Below the pieces are notes generated by a model. That model did not search any database. It was given only the letters and a program-made list of their open reading frames with translations, and was not told where the DNA came from. From GCA-2687025 sp964473525 (GTDB lineage Bacteria; Poribacteria; WGA-4E; GCA-2687025): a stretch of DNA of 64,000 nt. Both the position numbers and the translations under genes were made by a program. Within the stretch, counting starts at the first letter, position 1, and the number at the start of each line of letters is the position of its first letter. Positions 25,905 to 35,156 of this stretch are shown in pieces. The stretch is from the NCBI GenBank assembly GCA_964473525.1, contig CAYYPK010000010.1, forward strand, positions 1 through 64,000, written 5' to 3'.

Positions 25905-26546
25905 GTGGAGTGGATCTGCCCGGAGTGCGACGACGTTTCCCGCCGCGAACCTACCCGCACGGGCGCGCCAGCGCCGCACTGTGACGAGTGCCATCACGAG
26001 ATCCTCTACCGACGGCTGCCGCTGTTCGTCGTCGCCGGCCCGAGTTGCGCCGGAAAGTCCACCATCGCGGCCGACCTGGCGGCGGCTGCCGACTCTCCCG
26101 ACGCGGTGTACCTCGACTCTGACACGCTGCTCATCGAAGGTCTCACCAACCGAGGATGGGACGAGTACCGGGACGTCTGGGTCTGGACCTGCGCCAACAT
26201 CGCGCAGAGCGGCCGTCCCGTGGTGCTGTTCGGCGGCGGAGACCCGATCGAATTCGCTCGGGCCTCGCGCATCCACTACTTCTCGTCGGCGCACTACATG
26301 GCGCTAACGTGCGACGAGGACGAACTGAGGCGTCGGCTGCTGGCGAGGCCCGCCTGGCGCAAGTCGGCCGAGCCGGCGTTCGTGAAGTCGATGGTCGAGT
26401 GGAACGCCCGCCTGCAAGAGGGACACGATCCCAACGGGGTCACCTGGGACGTGCTGAACACCTCGCAATGCACACGATCCGCAGCGGTGACAGAGGTAGC
26501 TCGCTGGGTCCGCGGTCACTTGCCGGGCGGCCGGGCTGACAGCTGA
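25905..26546 (+). CDS. Zinc-ribbon P-loop kinase-like protein
   Basis: The product is 213 residues from GTG 25905, with GGGAG upstream and only 13 bases after iolC. Cys5/Cys8 and Cys26/Cys29 form an N-terminal zinc ribbon. A P-loop follows (GPSCAGKST, 45-53), then YLDSDTLL, which fits the Asp of small-molecule kinases. A lid-like region RRRLLARPAWRK follows CDEDELRR. It resembles nucleotide- or shikimate-type kinases, but the substrate is unknown. Its position after iolB-iolC suggests a link to inositol use, by inference only. Confidence 0.65.
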   Translation: MEWICPECDDVSRREPTRTGAPAPHCDECHHEILYRRLPLFVVAGPSCAGKSTIAADLAAAADSPDAVYLDSDTLLIEGLTNRGWDEYRDVWVWTCANIAQSGRPVVLFGGGDPIEFARASRIHYFSSAHYMALTCDEDELRRRLLARPAWRKSAEPAFVKSMVEWNARLQEGHDPNGVTWDVLNTSQCTRSAAVTEVARWVRGHLPGGRADS

Positions 26547-26586
26547 GGTCGGCGCGCCGGATCCGGCTCTGCCGCTGGGATTGCCA

Positions 26587-26615
26587 TTGACTCAGATAGG
26601 GGCCGCGCCTATCAT
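26587..26615 (+). promoter_or_regulatory. Promoter of tadA and the tRNA genes
   Basis: TTGACT (26587-26592) and TATCAT (26610-26615) are spaced by exactly 17 bases, 43 bases before the tadA start. Confidence 0.65.
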
Positions 26616-26657
26616 ACGTATGCCTTCGTCGCGCCACCAAGCAGCCGAGGCCGGTGG

Positions 26658-27131
26658 GTGTTTTACCCGACGGAACTGGACGGCAGGTGGATGCGCGAGG
26701 CGTTGCGCGAGGCGGCGGAAGCCGGCGAGCGCGGCGACGTGCCGGTGGGCGCGGCTGTTGTGTTGGACGGCGAGGCCGTTGGCCTTGGCTCCAACCGGTG
26801 TGAGGCCGACGCCGACCCCACGGCGCACGCGGAAGTGGTCGCCATCAGGCGCGCCGCGGAAGCGCTGGGTCGTAGTCGTCTAGACGGCGCGTCGCTGTAC
26901 GTGACGGTGGAACCGTGCGCCATGTGCGCCGGGGCCATCTGGCTGGCGCGGATTGAGCGCGTGGTCTTCGGCGTCACGGAGCCGAAAACCGGCGCGGTCA
27001 GATCCCGCCATCGCCTGCTATCGGACGGGGCGCTCGGCCGGACCGTGGTCACGGTCGGTGGGTGCATGGAGACGGAGGCGCGCAGCCTGCTGCAAGCCTT
27101 CTTCGCCACCCGCCGAGACCGCGAGGACTGA
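26658..27131 (+). CDS. tadA: tRNA-specific adenosine deaminase TadA
   Basis: This 157-residue protein has the cytidine-deaminase-fold zinc site HAE (57-59; His57 ligand, Glu59 proton shuttle) and PCAMC (86-90; Cys87 and Cys90). It converts the wobble adenosine of tRNA-Arg(ACG) to inosine. VPVGAAVVLDG and CAGAIWLARIERVVFG support TadA over other deaminases. I used GTG 26658, which keeps the WMREALREA helix usual for TadA; an in-frame ATG lies at 26691. It is followed at once by two tRNA genes on the same strand. Confidence 0.93.
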   Translation: MFYPTELDGRWMREALREAAEAGERGDVPVGAAVVLDGEAVGLGSNRCEADADPTAHAEVVAIRRAAEALGRSRLDGASLYVTVEPCAMCAGAIWLARIERVVFGVTEPKTGAVRSRHRLLSDGALGRTVVTVGGCMETEARSLLQAFFATRRDRED

Positions 27132-27135
27132 TCGC

Positions 27136-27225
27136 GGAGAGATGCGTGAGTGGCTGAAACGGACGGTCTCGAAAACCGTTAAGGGTTTACGCCCTTCGAG
27201 GGTTCGAATCCCTCTCTCTCCGCCA
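27136..27225 (+). tRNA. tRNA-Ser (anticodon CGA)
   Basis: The 90-base gene has acceptor arms GGAGAGA/TCTCTCC, an anticodon stem ACGGT/ACCGT with loop CTCGAAA, so anticodon CGA reading UCG, and a long class II variable arm (AAGGG...CCCTT). The T arm is GAGGG-TTCGAAT-CCCTC, followed by G73 and an encoded CCA. It begins five bases after the tadA stop. Confidence 0.95.
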
Positions 27226-27257
27226 CTCTTTCGGATGCGTGTACGGATCGTGCTTCT

Positions 27258-27333
27258 GGGGCCGTAGCTCAGTTGGTAGAGCGCTAGAATCGCACTCTAG
27301 AAGTCAGGGGTTCGACTCCCCTCGGCTCCACCA
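27258..27333 (+). tRNA. tRNA-Ala (anticodon CGC)
   Basis: Acceptor arms GGGGCCG/CGGCTCC include the G3-U70 wobble pair that defines alanine identity. The anticodon stem CTAGA/TCTAG encloses loop ATCGCAC, so the anticodon is CGC reading GCG. The T arm is AGGGG-TTCGACT-CCCCT; A73 and an encoded CCA follow. Confidence 0.95.
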
Positions 27334-27338
27334 GTTAG

Positions 27339-27370
27339 GAAGCCGTTGCTCAGTGATGAGCAGCGGCTTC
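27339..27370 (+). terminator. Stem-loop after the tRNA genes
   Basis: GAAGCCGTTGCTCA (27339-27352) pairs with TGAGCAGCGGCTTC (27357-27370) around a GTGA loop, with fourteen pairs and one of them G-T. It starts six bases after tRNA-Ala. There is no T-run, so it may act as a processing or Rho-assisted end. Confidence 0.55.
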
Positions 27371-27481
27371 ATCGCGTACACTCGCAGCCATCAGCGGCCC
27401 GGCGCGGTGTGCTAGACTGCCGTCCATCCCGGCCGCTCATTCCAGAGACCCCGGCGCACGGCCCAACAGCGGACCACCGCA

Positions 27482-29857
27482 GTGCCTCCCGCTCTCCGCG
27501 CGACATGCCTCGTGACTCTCGGCATCTTCCTGGGTTGGGCGGGTGTCCCAACGCTCGGGCTGGCCGTGGCCGGCGTTGTCGCGGCCCTATGTCTCGGTAG
27601 CAGCCGATGGCGTCCCTACGGGATCACCGGCCTCCTGATCTGCGTCGCGTGGCTGAGATGGATTGTCGTAGCGGACGTTGCTCCCATCCCCATTGAGGCA
27701 GGCTCCGACGTCCAATTCGAGGGCGTTGTGCTAGAGCGCGTGCAACGCGCCACCACGACCGAGCTACGGATGCGTGGCTGGGTGGTAGACGCAGCCGGCG
27801 GCGCGGCGCGCCACACCACGGTTCTCGCGCGGTGCCGTGGCGACATATCTTCGACCGTTGCGTATGGGACCGCAGCGCGCGTCTCGGGCGCCCTCGTCGC
27901 GCCTCCAGGCCAGAGGAACCCCGGCGGATTCGACTACGCCCGCTATCTGCGGCGGCGCGGCGTACATGGCATCATCAGCGTGCCGGCGGGTGACTTCCGC
28001 GCGACCGGCGTCGCCGGATGGTGGGCGTTGCGACAGCTCGGCCGCGTCCGCGCGCACGTGCTCCGCACGTTGGACGCCGGCCTGCCAACGCCGTACGACG
28101 CCCTCGCCGCAGGCATCCTTCTCGGCGAGCGTCGGTCGATACCAGACGACATCCTCGACATGTACCGGGACGGTGGCGTCATCCACGTCCTCGTGGTTTC
28201 CGGCGCCAACTTCGCGTTGCTTGTCGCGGCGGTGTACGTGCTGCTGGCGGCGTGCAGGATGCCACTGCGCCTCGTCTACGCAGGCACGATGGCCCTGGCC
28301 GTGGCGTTCGCGGCCCTCATCGGCCCTCAGCCACCGGTGCTGCGCGCGCTGCTCGTCTGCCTGTTCTACCTCGCCGCCAGGCTACTCGAACGTGGCTCCA
28401 ACCCGCTGAACGCTCTCGCCGTGTCGGCGGTCGTGCTCATGTTGTGGAATCCCTACGCGTTGTTCGATGCGGGCTTCCAGCTGTCCTATGCCGCGACCGC
28501 TGGCCTGCTCTACTTCACGCCGCGGTGGCTGGATCCGCTGCGCCCCATACGCGAACGCTGGTACGCCACACGCCTGGGGCGCATCGCTTGGAACTGGCTC
28601 GTGGTCGCCGGCGCGGCGACGCTTGCGGCGCAGGTCGCGACGCTGCCCATCACGCTCTACCACTTCCAGCGCGTGAACCTGGCTGGATTCGCCGCGAACC
28701 TGCCAGTGGGCGTTATCGTCGCTGCGAGCATGGTCTGCGCGATGCTGGTGGCGGGCGTCGGCCTGGCGTCGATCGCGCTGTCCACAGTCCTGGCAAACGC
28801 TCTGTGGCTGCTCCTCGCCATCCTGAACCCTATCGTCGCATTCTTCGCAGGCGTGCCATACGCTGTGCTACTCGTGCCCCGGTCGCTGACGCCACACCTT
28901 GCGCTCTGGCTCTTCGCGGCACTGACGGCCGCCCATGCTCGTGACGTCGCGGCGCGCGTGCCGCAGTGGGGCATTGTCGGGCTCGCCGTCGCGTGCTCGG
29001 CGGTGTGGGCCGAGGCGCTCACGCGCCCCGACGGTCTGCTCCGCCTGACGTTTCTCGACGTGGGGCAGGGCGACGCGGCGGTCGCGCAGCTTCCCGACGG
29101 CACGACGATCGTCATCGACGGGGGCGCGCGCTCGCGTCGGTTTGACTACGGGGAGAGCGTTGTGACTCCCTACCTCCTGTCGGCGGGCGACACGCGCGTC
29201 GAGGGCGTTGTCATGACGCACCCCGACAACGACCACAGCGGTGGCCTCGCGTACCTGGTCAGAACCCTGGGCGCTGACCGCATCTACGGCATCGCTGACA
29301 ACGTGGCGGAAGGAGCCATGGCCGAGCTGCGGGCGACCGCGGCCGACCGTGGGGCGATGGCGTCTCTCGGGGCGGGAGCGACACTGCATGTGTCAAGGCG
29401 GAGCGGAACGCGGCTTAGCGTCGAAGTTCTCTACCCGCGGGCGGTCGGTGACATCGACCTGTTGGACGGCGACGCGAACGCGGACTCCCTTGTGATGCTT
29501 GTCCGCTACGGCGCCTTCCGGGCGCTGCTAACGGGCGACATCGAGGCAGACGTAGAGGCGTTCCTCGCCCAGGCGTCCGCGGCGGGATCGGTCGACATGA
29601 GCGCCCACGCGCTCAAGGCGCCCCATCACGGCAGTGGCTCGTCGAGCACCGCACGGTTCCTGGCGGCCGTGGCGCCGTCTCACGCCGTCATCTCCGCGGG
29701 CGAGCGCAACCGCTACGGGCATCCAGCGCCAGACGTGCTGGCCCGCTACGAGGACGCCGGCGCGGCGATCCTGCGCACCGACCGCGACGGCGCCGTCACT
29801 CTCGCCACCGATGGGACGCGCGTGTGGGTGCGTCGCTGGGTCGACGGCTCGCGTTAG
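27482..29857 (+). CDS. comEC: ComEC/Rec2 family DNA-uptake channel protein
   Basis: The 791-residue product from GTG 27482 has the full three-part layout. The N-terminal region carries membrane helices and an OB-like domain (FEGVVLERV...[21 protein letters not shown]). The multi-helix Competence domain follows ([31 protein letters not shown]). The C-terminal metallo-beta-lactamase-like domain carries [19 protein letters not shown] and LKAPHHGSG. It would carry single-stranded DNA across the inner membrane during transformation. A TAGACT -10-like box is at 27413-27418, but its -35 is poor. Other competence genes are not visible here. Confidence 0.93.
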   Translation: MPPALRATCLVTLGIFLGWAGVPTLGLAVAGVVAALCLGSSRWRPYGITGLLICVAWLRWIVVADVAPIPIEAGSDVQFEGVVLERVQRATTTELRMRGWVVDAAGGAARHTTVLARCRGDISSTVAYGTAARVSGALVAPPGQRNPGGFDYARYLRRRGVHGIISVPAGDFRATGVAGWWALRQLGRVRAHVLRTLDAGLPTPYDALAAGILLGERRSIPDDILDMYRDGGVIHVLVVSGANFALLVAAVYVLLAACRMPLRLVYAGTMALAVAFAALIGPQPPVLRALLVCLFYLAARLLERGSNPLNALAVSAVVLMLWNPYALFDAGFQLSYAATAGLLYFTPRWLDPLRPIRERWYATRLGRIAWNWLVVAGAATLAAQVATLPITLYHFQRVNLAGFAANLPVGVIVAASMVCAMLVAGVGLASIALSTVLANALWLLLAILNPIVAFFAGVPYAVLLVPRSLTPHLALWLFAALTAAHARDVAARVPQWGIVGLAVACSAVWAEALTRPDGLLRLTFLDVGQGDAAVAQLPDGTTIVIDGGARSRRFDYGESVVTPYLLSAGDTRVEGVVMTHPDNDHSGGLAYLVRTLGADRIYGIADNVAEGAMAELRATAADRGAMASLGAGATLHVSRRSGTRLSVEVLYPRAVGDIDLLDGDANADSLVMLVRYGAFRALLTGDIEADVEAFLAQASAAGSVDMSAHALKAPHHGSGSSSTARFLAAVAPSHAVISAGERNRYGHPAPDVLARYEDAGAAILRTDRDGAVTLATDGTRVWVRRWVDGSR

Positions 29858-29860
29858 GCG

Positions 29861-30340
29861 TCAGGTCGCGCGCGCTTCGACTGCCAGTTCGCGCGCGGCT
29901 TCTAGCTCCATTTCGTGAAGCTTCCCAACGCGCCGCCGGAAATGCTCCTCCGTGCTGAACGTCGCGCCGACGAATGCTCGGATGATGTCCTCCGCCAGCC
30001 ACGGGCCAATGATCTGGGCCCCGATGCAGAGCACGTTGACGTCGTCGTGCTCTACGCCCTGATGGGCGCAGTGCGTGTCGTGCGCGACCATCGCCCGTAT
30101 GCCGGGTCGCTTGTTCGCGGCAATGCTGGCGCCAACGCCCGTTCCGCACACCATGAGGCCGCGGTCGACATCGCCCCCGCGCACCGCGTCGCACACCAGG
30201 CGCGCGACATCGGGGAAGTCCACCGGGTCAGCCGTATAGCTGCCGAAGTGCGTCGTCTCCACGCCTAGCTCCCCGAGGATGTCCTTCACGGCCTCGATCA
30301 TCGGGAAGCCGGCGTGGTCGTTTCCGAGGGCAATGCGCAT
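29861..30340 (-). CDS. rpiB: Ribose-5-phosphate isomerase B / RpiB-LacA-LacB family
   Basis: The 159-residue protein opens MRIALGNDHAGF, the RpiB signature, and has catalytic Cys65 in MVCGTGVGAS and RAMVAHDTHCA. It interconverts ribose-5-phosphate and ribulose-5-phosphate; relatives act on allose or galactose phosphates. It lies 21 bases after the flotillin gene on the same strand and four bases from the convergent comEC stop. RpiB is normal length here. Confidence 0.92.
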   Translation of the reverse strand: MRIALGNDHAGFPMIEAVKDILGELGVETTHFGSYTADPVDFPDVARLVCDAVRGGDVDRGLMVCGTGVGASIAANKRPGIRAMVAHDTHCAHQGVEHDDVNVLCIGAQIIGPWLAEDIIRAFVGATFSTEEHFRRRVGKLHEMELEAARELAVEARAT

Positions 30341-30361
30341 CCGTCCTCCTGTCGCTTCCGG

Positions 30362-31720
30362 TTACTGCTTCGGTCGCACGCGGTACGGCGACGGAGCCGC
30401 GTGCGTCGCCGCGGCGTCCTCGGCGGCTGTCTCATCGCTGACGGCATCCTCGGCGGCGACGGGCTCGATCTCAACGGCCCCTCCCGCGCCGGCGCCGGTA
30501 ACGATCGCCCCCAGCGCGTCTTGCAGGAGGCGCGCCTTCTGTTCCTCCACCGGGTGAGGGTGGATGCCGGAAATCGGCGCGTGCGACCCGCCCGCGCCCG
30601 AGATGACCGTCGCGTGCTTCACCGGGAACAGCGACATCGTCTCAGCGAACGGCTGTACGAACCGCTCGAAGTTCTCGATGACGTACGCGTCCAACGCCGC
30701 CTTGCCGCCCTCCTGGACAATGCCGATAGTGCGCTTGAGCTGGTCAATCTCGGCCTGCGCGCGTCCCCGCAACTCGGCGGCTTCCGCCTGCGCGGTCAGC
30801 GTAAGACGCTCCTTCTCGGCTTCCGCGGGGGTGAGCACTTCCGCGTCGAACTGCGCGCGGAGCATCTCAATGCGCTGCTGTTCGGCCGCTATTTGCGCCT
30901 GTATGCCCGCGACGCTGGCTTCCGCGTCGCGCGACGCCTTCTCGACGCCGATGGCCGAGCGCTGCTTCTCCTCAGCCACCTTCACGCGCGTGGCGGCGAC
31001 GAGGCTTTCGCGCTCGTTCTCGGCGCTGCGCACGGTCACCTCGGCGCGCCGCGTCTCGGCCTCCTCCTTGGCGGATGCGCGGGCGGCGGCCTGCGCGGCG
31101 CGCGACTGCGACTCCGCGTTCGTCGACTGGATGCGCTTCAGGAGCGCGATGTACAGCTCCGGCTCCTCAACGCCCTCCAGGCGGTGATCGTCGACATCGG
31201 CGATGTTCATCGCCGTTATCTCGAGGCCGATGCCTTCGAGGTCCACCTTACACACGCGGATCATGTTCTGTACCAGGCGGTCCTTGTCAGTCATCACCTC
31301 TTCGGGAGTCATCGTCGCGATGGAGTCTCGCAGATGCCCCTCGATGATGGACGTCGCGATGTCGCCCAGCTCGTCCCAGCTCCGCGTCATCAAGAGGATG
31401 CGGCGTATGGCGTTGCGCAGGCCGCTGCCCGACGACGCGACGGCGAAGCTGACGGTGGCGACGACCGTGAGCGGCACGATGCCCGCGGCGATGGCGGATT
31501 CGACCCGCACGCTTGTGGTCTGCGGACGCAAGTCCATCTTGAAGAAGCGGTGGATGAGCGGATAGACGAACACGCGGCCGCCGCGTAGCGTCGCGAAATC
31601 CTGGCCCTTACCGGCCACGACCGCTAGTTCGTTGGCGCCCACGATCTTCATCTTGGTGACGAGCTGCACGATGAGCGTCGCGATGATGAGAAGCAGCAGC
31701 ACAATGCCAAAACCGATCAT
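30362..31720 (-). CDS. Flotillin-like SPFH/band 7 protein (second of a pair)
   Basis: This 452-residue protein starts with one hydrophobic anchor (residues 2-20), followed by an SPFH domain (about 25-200; LRPQTTSVRVESAIAAGIVPL). A long Ala/Glu/Arg-rich coiled coil with the flotillin EA repeats spans about 215-345, and an acidic Ala-rich tail ends the chain. Flotillins oligomerise at the inner membrane and organise membrane microdomains. Its ATG overlaps the stop of a paralogous gene by four bases, so both proteins are probably made together as a hetero-oligomer. Confidence 0.9.
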   Translation of the reverse strand: MIGFGIVLLLLIIATLIVQLVTKMKIVGANELAVVAGKGQDFATLRGGRVFVYPLIHRFFKMDLRPQTTSVRVESAIAAGIVPLTVVATVSFAVASSGSGLRNAIRRILLMTRSWDELGDIATSIIEGHLRDSIATMTPEEVMTDKDRLVQNMIRVCKVDLEGIGLEITAMNIADVDDHRLEGVEEPELYIALLKRIQSTNAESQSRAAQAAARASAKEEAETRRAEVTVRSAENERESLVAATRVKVAEEKQRSAIGVEKASRDAEASVAGIQAQIAAEQQRIEMLRAQFDAEVLTPAEAEKERLTLTAQAEAAELRGRAQAEIDQLKRTIGIVQEGGKAALDAYVIENFERFVQPFAETMSLFPVKHATVISGAGGSHAPISGIHPHPVEEQKARLLQDALGAIVTGAGAGGAVEIEPVAAEDAVSDETAAEDAAATHAAPSPYRVRPKQ

Positions 31721-33120
31721 GAGGCGTCTCCCTTCGCGCTGTCAGGAGCGGCGGTCAGGAGATCCCTGACGCTGATGCCGAAGCCCTCTTCGAACTGGTG
31801 GAGGAAGTCGACGAACGCCTCCGGCCCGCGGTTGACGATGCCGTTGATGCCCATCTGGTCGTCCATCACGACGACGTTGTCGAGTTCCAGGTTCTGAGCC
31901 TGCTCGGAGTAGGCGTCGAACAGTCCGGCGAGCTGCTGCTGCGTGAAGAGGGCGATGCGACCAACGTCACCAGCGTCTGCCACCATCCGCGCCTTCTGTT
32001 CCAGCAGGTCGTTCTCGGTCTCCTGGACGATCCTGACGGCTTCGCCCTGTCCCTCGGCGTGCGTCTCAGCCGCCTGGCGGTCGGCGTCGGCGCGTAGCGT
32101 GACGTCCGACGCGTTCTTGAGCCGCTGTAGGTCGACGGCGATGGACTGGACCGCCTTCTCACCTTCGCTCGTGGCCTGCTCAATGGCGCTGTCCGCCTCC
32201 AGCCGCGCCCGTTCGATGTCGGCCTCGCACGTGCGACGCAACACTTCCAGCTCCTGCTGGGCCGCGATGACCGCCTCGTCCGCCTGGCTCTGCGCCATCG
32301 CCTCGCGGCGGCCCTGGTCCGATTCGGCGCGTTCCGCGATGGCGTTCAGCCGCGCCTCCTCGATCTCTACCTCCTGCCGCTTCCGCGACAGCGTCTTGTT
32401 CGCGAGGTTCGCGAGGTAATTCGAGGTGTCCCATATCTTCTGCAGCGAGACGGACACCACGCTCATGCCGAACGTGCTGAGATCCTGCGTGCTGTCCCGC
32501 AGAAGCTCTGCCCGGAACTGCGCGCGTTCGCCTTCCTGGTCGACCTGCACGATCGATGCGTCGTCGTCGGTGAGATGGGTGAGGCTTTCGCCTTCGCCGG
32601 CTCGATCCTCCGCGTCGACGCTCTCGACCATACCGATGGCCTGCAGCGGCGTGGTCTTGTTGAGCGCGCCGCGGAAGTTGCCGACCATCATCTGCTGGAT
32701 CTGCTCCTGGATCTCGCCGCGCGACTTGCCCATCAGGCGTTCGACGGCGGAGTAGAGCAGGGCCTCGTCCTCGTGGTCAACGCACACGCACGCGGTGGCG
32801 TCGGCGCCGACGGTGATGCCGTTGGCGGAGTTCACGCCCTCGATTCGTACGTTGATGGGGATGATCCCCAGGTCCAATCCCTGCGCGCTCTGGAAGTACG
32901 GGATCACGAACGTGTACCCGCCACGCTTCAGACGGAAGCCGTACTCCTTGCCGTGGATGTTGGTCTTGGCGCCGGTGACTACCAGCACCTGGTTCGGTGG
33001 GCAGACCCGGATGAGCGACTTGAGGACGATGACAAGGCCGAAGAATAGCCCGACAGCGAGGATGCCGCCGCCGGCCGAGAACGCCTCGCCCGAGAGTAGT
33101 AGGGCGCCAATATCAGGCAT
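31717..33120 (-). CDS. Flotillin-like SPFH/band 7 protein (first of a pair)
   Basis: The 467-residue product has a membrane anchor at about 16-36 and CPPNQVLVVTGAKTN, typical of flotillin/YqiK N-termini. An SPFH domain carries FRLKRGGYTFVIPYFQSAQGLDLGIIPINV-type sequence, and a coiled coil of about 150 residues follows. The C-terminal part differs from its downstream paralogue. It sits 12 bases after a small NfeD-like membrane protein gene, and the downstream flotillin overlaps its stop. This is the YqiJ-YqiK type of arrangement, in which the NfeD-like protein is the partner of the flotillin. Confidence 0.9.
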   Translation of the reverse strand: MPDIGALLLSGEAFSAGGGILAVGLFFGLVIVLKSLIRVCPPNQVLVVTGAKTNIHGKEYGFRLKRGGYTFVIPYFQSAQGLDLGIIPINVRIEGVNSANGITVGADATACVCVDHEDEALLYSAVERLMGKSRGEIQEQIQQMMVGNFRGALNKTTPLQAIGMVESVDAEDRAGEGESLTHLTDDDASIVQVDQEGERAQFRAELLRDSTQDLSTFGMSVVSVSLQKIWDTSNYLANLANKTLSRKRQEVEIEEARLNAIAERAESDQGRREAMAQSQADEAVIAAQQELEVLRRTCEADIERARLEADSAIEQATSEGEKAVQSIAVDLQRLKNASDVTLRADADRQAAETHAEGQGEAVRIVQETENDLLEQKARMVADAGDVGRIALFTQQQLAGLFDAYSEQAQNLELDNVVVMDDQMGINGIVNRGPEAFVDFLHQFEEGFGISVRDLLTAAPDSAKGDAS

Positions 33121-33132
33121 TGTCCGACTCCT

Positions 33133-33711
33133 TTACATCAGGAAGGAGGGCGTCTCCGTATCGATGGCGTCGTCGTCCGTGGCGCGGACGTAGACGCAGT
33201 CGTCAGTCACGCTGACGATGCGTACTTCGTCGTCAGCGGCGTAGAATGTGTCCGGGTCCGCCGCCAGGGCGAACCGCTCCGCGACCGTCTGGCCAATGTG
33301 CACCCGCACGCGCCCCATGTCGGTATCCGAGACGGGCACCGTCACGTACGCCTGCTCGAAGAGCATCTCGTCATCGCCGAGCGACGAGTCCACCACCTTG
33401 CCCTGGAAGCGGAAGAAGGCCCGCGCCAGGGCCCCGGTCACGATGCCACCCCCGGCCGCCCAGAGCAGCGTGGCGACCGCGCCGCCGCCCATGCGATCCG
33501 CGACGATGCCGAACGGCCCGAAACCCAGGCAGAAGTACACCAGCACCCGTAGCCAGCGCATGAACGACAGGACCGGAGCGTGGACTTCTCCCGCGCCGCC
33601 ATCGCCGTCACCGTCGTCGGAGGCCCCGTCGTCGGAGTCACCCAGCAACCCGAGCATATCGACCAGCGTCACGCCGACACCGAATACGGCGGCGAAAATG
33701 TAGAGCAGCAT
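33133..33711 (-). CDS. NfeD/YqiJ-like membrane protein with C-terminal OB-like domain
   Basis: The 192-residue protein follows a strong GAGGT ribosome-binding site. It has a hydrophobic N-terminus (1-22), then an acidic Asp/Gly-rich loop (SDDGASDDGDGDGG), two further hydrophobic segments (about 50-70 and 75-95), and a soluble C-terminal beta domain (about 103-185). That layout fits the NfeD/YqiJ proteins encoded next to flotillins. It would anchor or stabilise the flotillin assembly. A -10-like TATAGT lies just upstream. Confidence 0.75.
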   Translation of the reverse strand: MLLYIFAAVFGVGVTLVDMLGLLGDSDDGASDDGDGDGGAGEVHAPVLSFMRWLRVLVYFCLGFGPFGIVADRMGGGAVATLLWAAGGGIVTGALARAFFRFQGKVVDSSLGDDEMLFEQAYVTVPVSDTDMGRVRVHIGQTVAERFALAADPDTFYAADDEVRIVSVTDDCVYVRATDDDAIDTETPSFLM

Positions 33712-33753
33712 GGACTGACCTCTTTTCCAACGCTGGCACTGTACGACTATACA

Positions 33754-34944
33754 CTACCGACGTGGGAAGTACACATCCAGCAGCCCGTCGATGTCGTCTA
33801 CGGCGACGCCGTAGGTCTCCTCGTAGCCCGCGTGCGTCCGCGCCTCACCATCGGTCATGCCCGCCAACGGGAACGTCACCGTGGTCCTGTCCTGCCGGGA
33901 CGACTCCGCCATTCCCAGGCTCATCTCCTGGTCGAGACGGCCGGCGGCTCCGCCATACTCAGGCGCATCGCCTGACTCGATGGCCCGGGCGACCGAGAGT
34001 AGCTCGTCCGCGACGGGAACCTGACCCTCGCGGATCGGGAGATGGGCGAGAGGACTGTCCCACGCCACGGTGCGGCCGGGCAGTTCCAGCACGATGCTCT
34101 TGACCACCTCGACACCATCGACGGTGGCCTTCACGCGCGTGGGCGTGTAGGGGTCGGCGAGGGCGCCAGACTCCAACTGGTCGGGCGGAACGACATAGAC
34201 AGCGTCCTCGATGATGGCCCCCTCGGTCCCGTGGATCTGCGCCATCGCGTTCACCTTGCGCCCCAGCGAGCGCGCGTGGATGACGTTGGAGTACATCATG
34301 ATGGCCGTCGCGCCACCCTCGAAGTCGAGGTACCCCATCGACCATCGCTCTGACGTGTGGTGGCGCTTCATGCGGTCGGTGTGTGGCACGACCGGCGTGT
34401 CGTGCGTGACGCCAAGGATGCTGACCGGGTCGCCACCAGCGCGGATGCGCAGCATGCTCATCCCGTGATAGCCGCCCTCGTGGAAGATGCGGTAGATGCG
34501 TGACACGTCACCGATCACGCCCTCGGCGATGGCCGTCGACATGAAGCGCTCGATAGGCACGCGGTAGTAGTTCTCCGCGACCTCGAGCACTGTGCCGTGC
34601 TCCTCCGCCGCGTCGATGATCATGTCGGAGAGCATGCGCGTGGAGGCGAGCGGCGTCTCGCAGAGCACGTGCTTGCCCTCGCGCGCGAGGAAGACGCACA
34701 CGGCGTGGTGCGCCGGCCCAGGGACGGTGACGTCGACGACGTCGATGTCCTCGTTCGCGACCATCTCGCGGATGCTCGTGTACGGCGTGGCGCCGTACTC
34801 GGACGCGCATCGCTTCGCGACCTCACCGTCGATGTCACATATGGCGACGAGGCGGTACGTGTCTGCGAGGTGCGGGATGACCGGAAGGTGCGCGCCCGCG
34901 CCACGTCGCCCAGCGCCGACGAGAGCGAGATTGAGAATCGCCAT
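33754..34944 (-). CDS. Gfo/Idh/MocA family oxidoreductase
   Basis: The 396-residue product follows a strong AGGAGG site. It has a Rossmann start NLALVGAGRRGAGAHLP, in which the motif GAGRRG is kept. Further features are HVLCETPLA in the place of the EKP motif (Lys replaced by Thr), a His-rich EGGYHGMSMLRIRAGG region and a long C-terminal domain. Replacement of the conserved Lys is unusual, since that residue normally helps catalysis. A substrate cannot be assigned. It is transcribed alone upstream of the flotillin run. Confidence 0.85.
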   Translation of the reverse strand: MAILNLALVGAGRRGAGAHLPVIPHLADTYRLVAICDIDGEVAKRCASEYGATPYTSIREMVANEDIDVVDVTVPGPAHHAVCVFLAREGKHVLCETPLASTRMLSDMIIDAAEEHGTVLEVAENYYRVPIERFMSTAIAEGVIGDVSRIYRIFHEGGYHGMSMLRIRAGGDPVSILGVTHDTPVVPHTDRMKRHHTSERWSMGYLDFEGGATAIMMYSNVIHARSLGRKVNAMAQIHGTEGAIIEDAVYVVPPDQLESGALADPYTPTRVKATVDGVEVVKSIVLELPGRTVAWDSPLAHLPIREGQVPVADELLSVARAIESGDAPEYGGAAGRLDQEMSLGMAESSRQDRTTVTFPLAGMTDGEARTHAGYEETYGVAVDDIDGLLDVYFPRR

Positions 34945-35099
34945 GGAAACCGCCTCCTGTCCGTAGCCTGCCTAGATTCGCCACTCACAAGATAGCGGAC
35001 TTCGCACGTCCCGTCGAGGCGCGCCGTGCCGCTGCCCGCCGCCCTAGAAGGCGTCAGACGTGCGGCGACAGGCGGGGACGCGTGGGCCCGAGCACACAG

Positions 35100-35125
35100 A
35101 CAGGGCGGGATGGCTCCCGCCCTGT
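35100..35125 (-). terminator. Intrinsic-terminator-like hairpin
   Basis: An eleven-base perfect stem (ACAGGGCGGGA with TCCCGCCCTGT) encloses a four-base loop, 31 bases after the stop of the small membrane protein gene. Read on the minus strand the following bases are CTGTGTG, only weakly U-rich. It most likely ends the DUF2089/DUF4097 operon. The rest of 34945-35156 holds no recognised gene. Confidence 0.6.
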
Positions 35126-35156
35126 TCGTGCAGTCCGTGCATGCGCGGGTCGCCCG

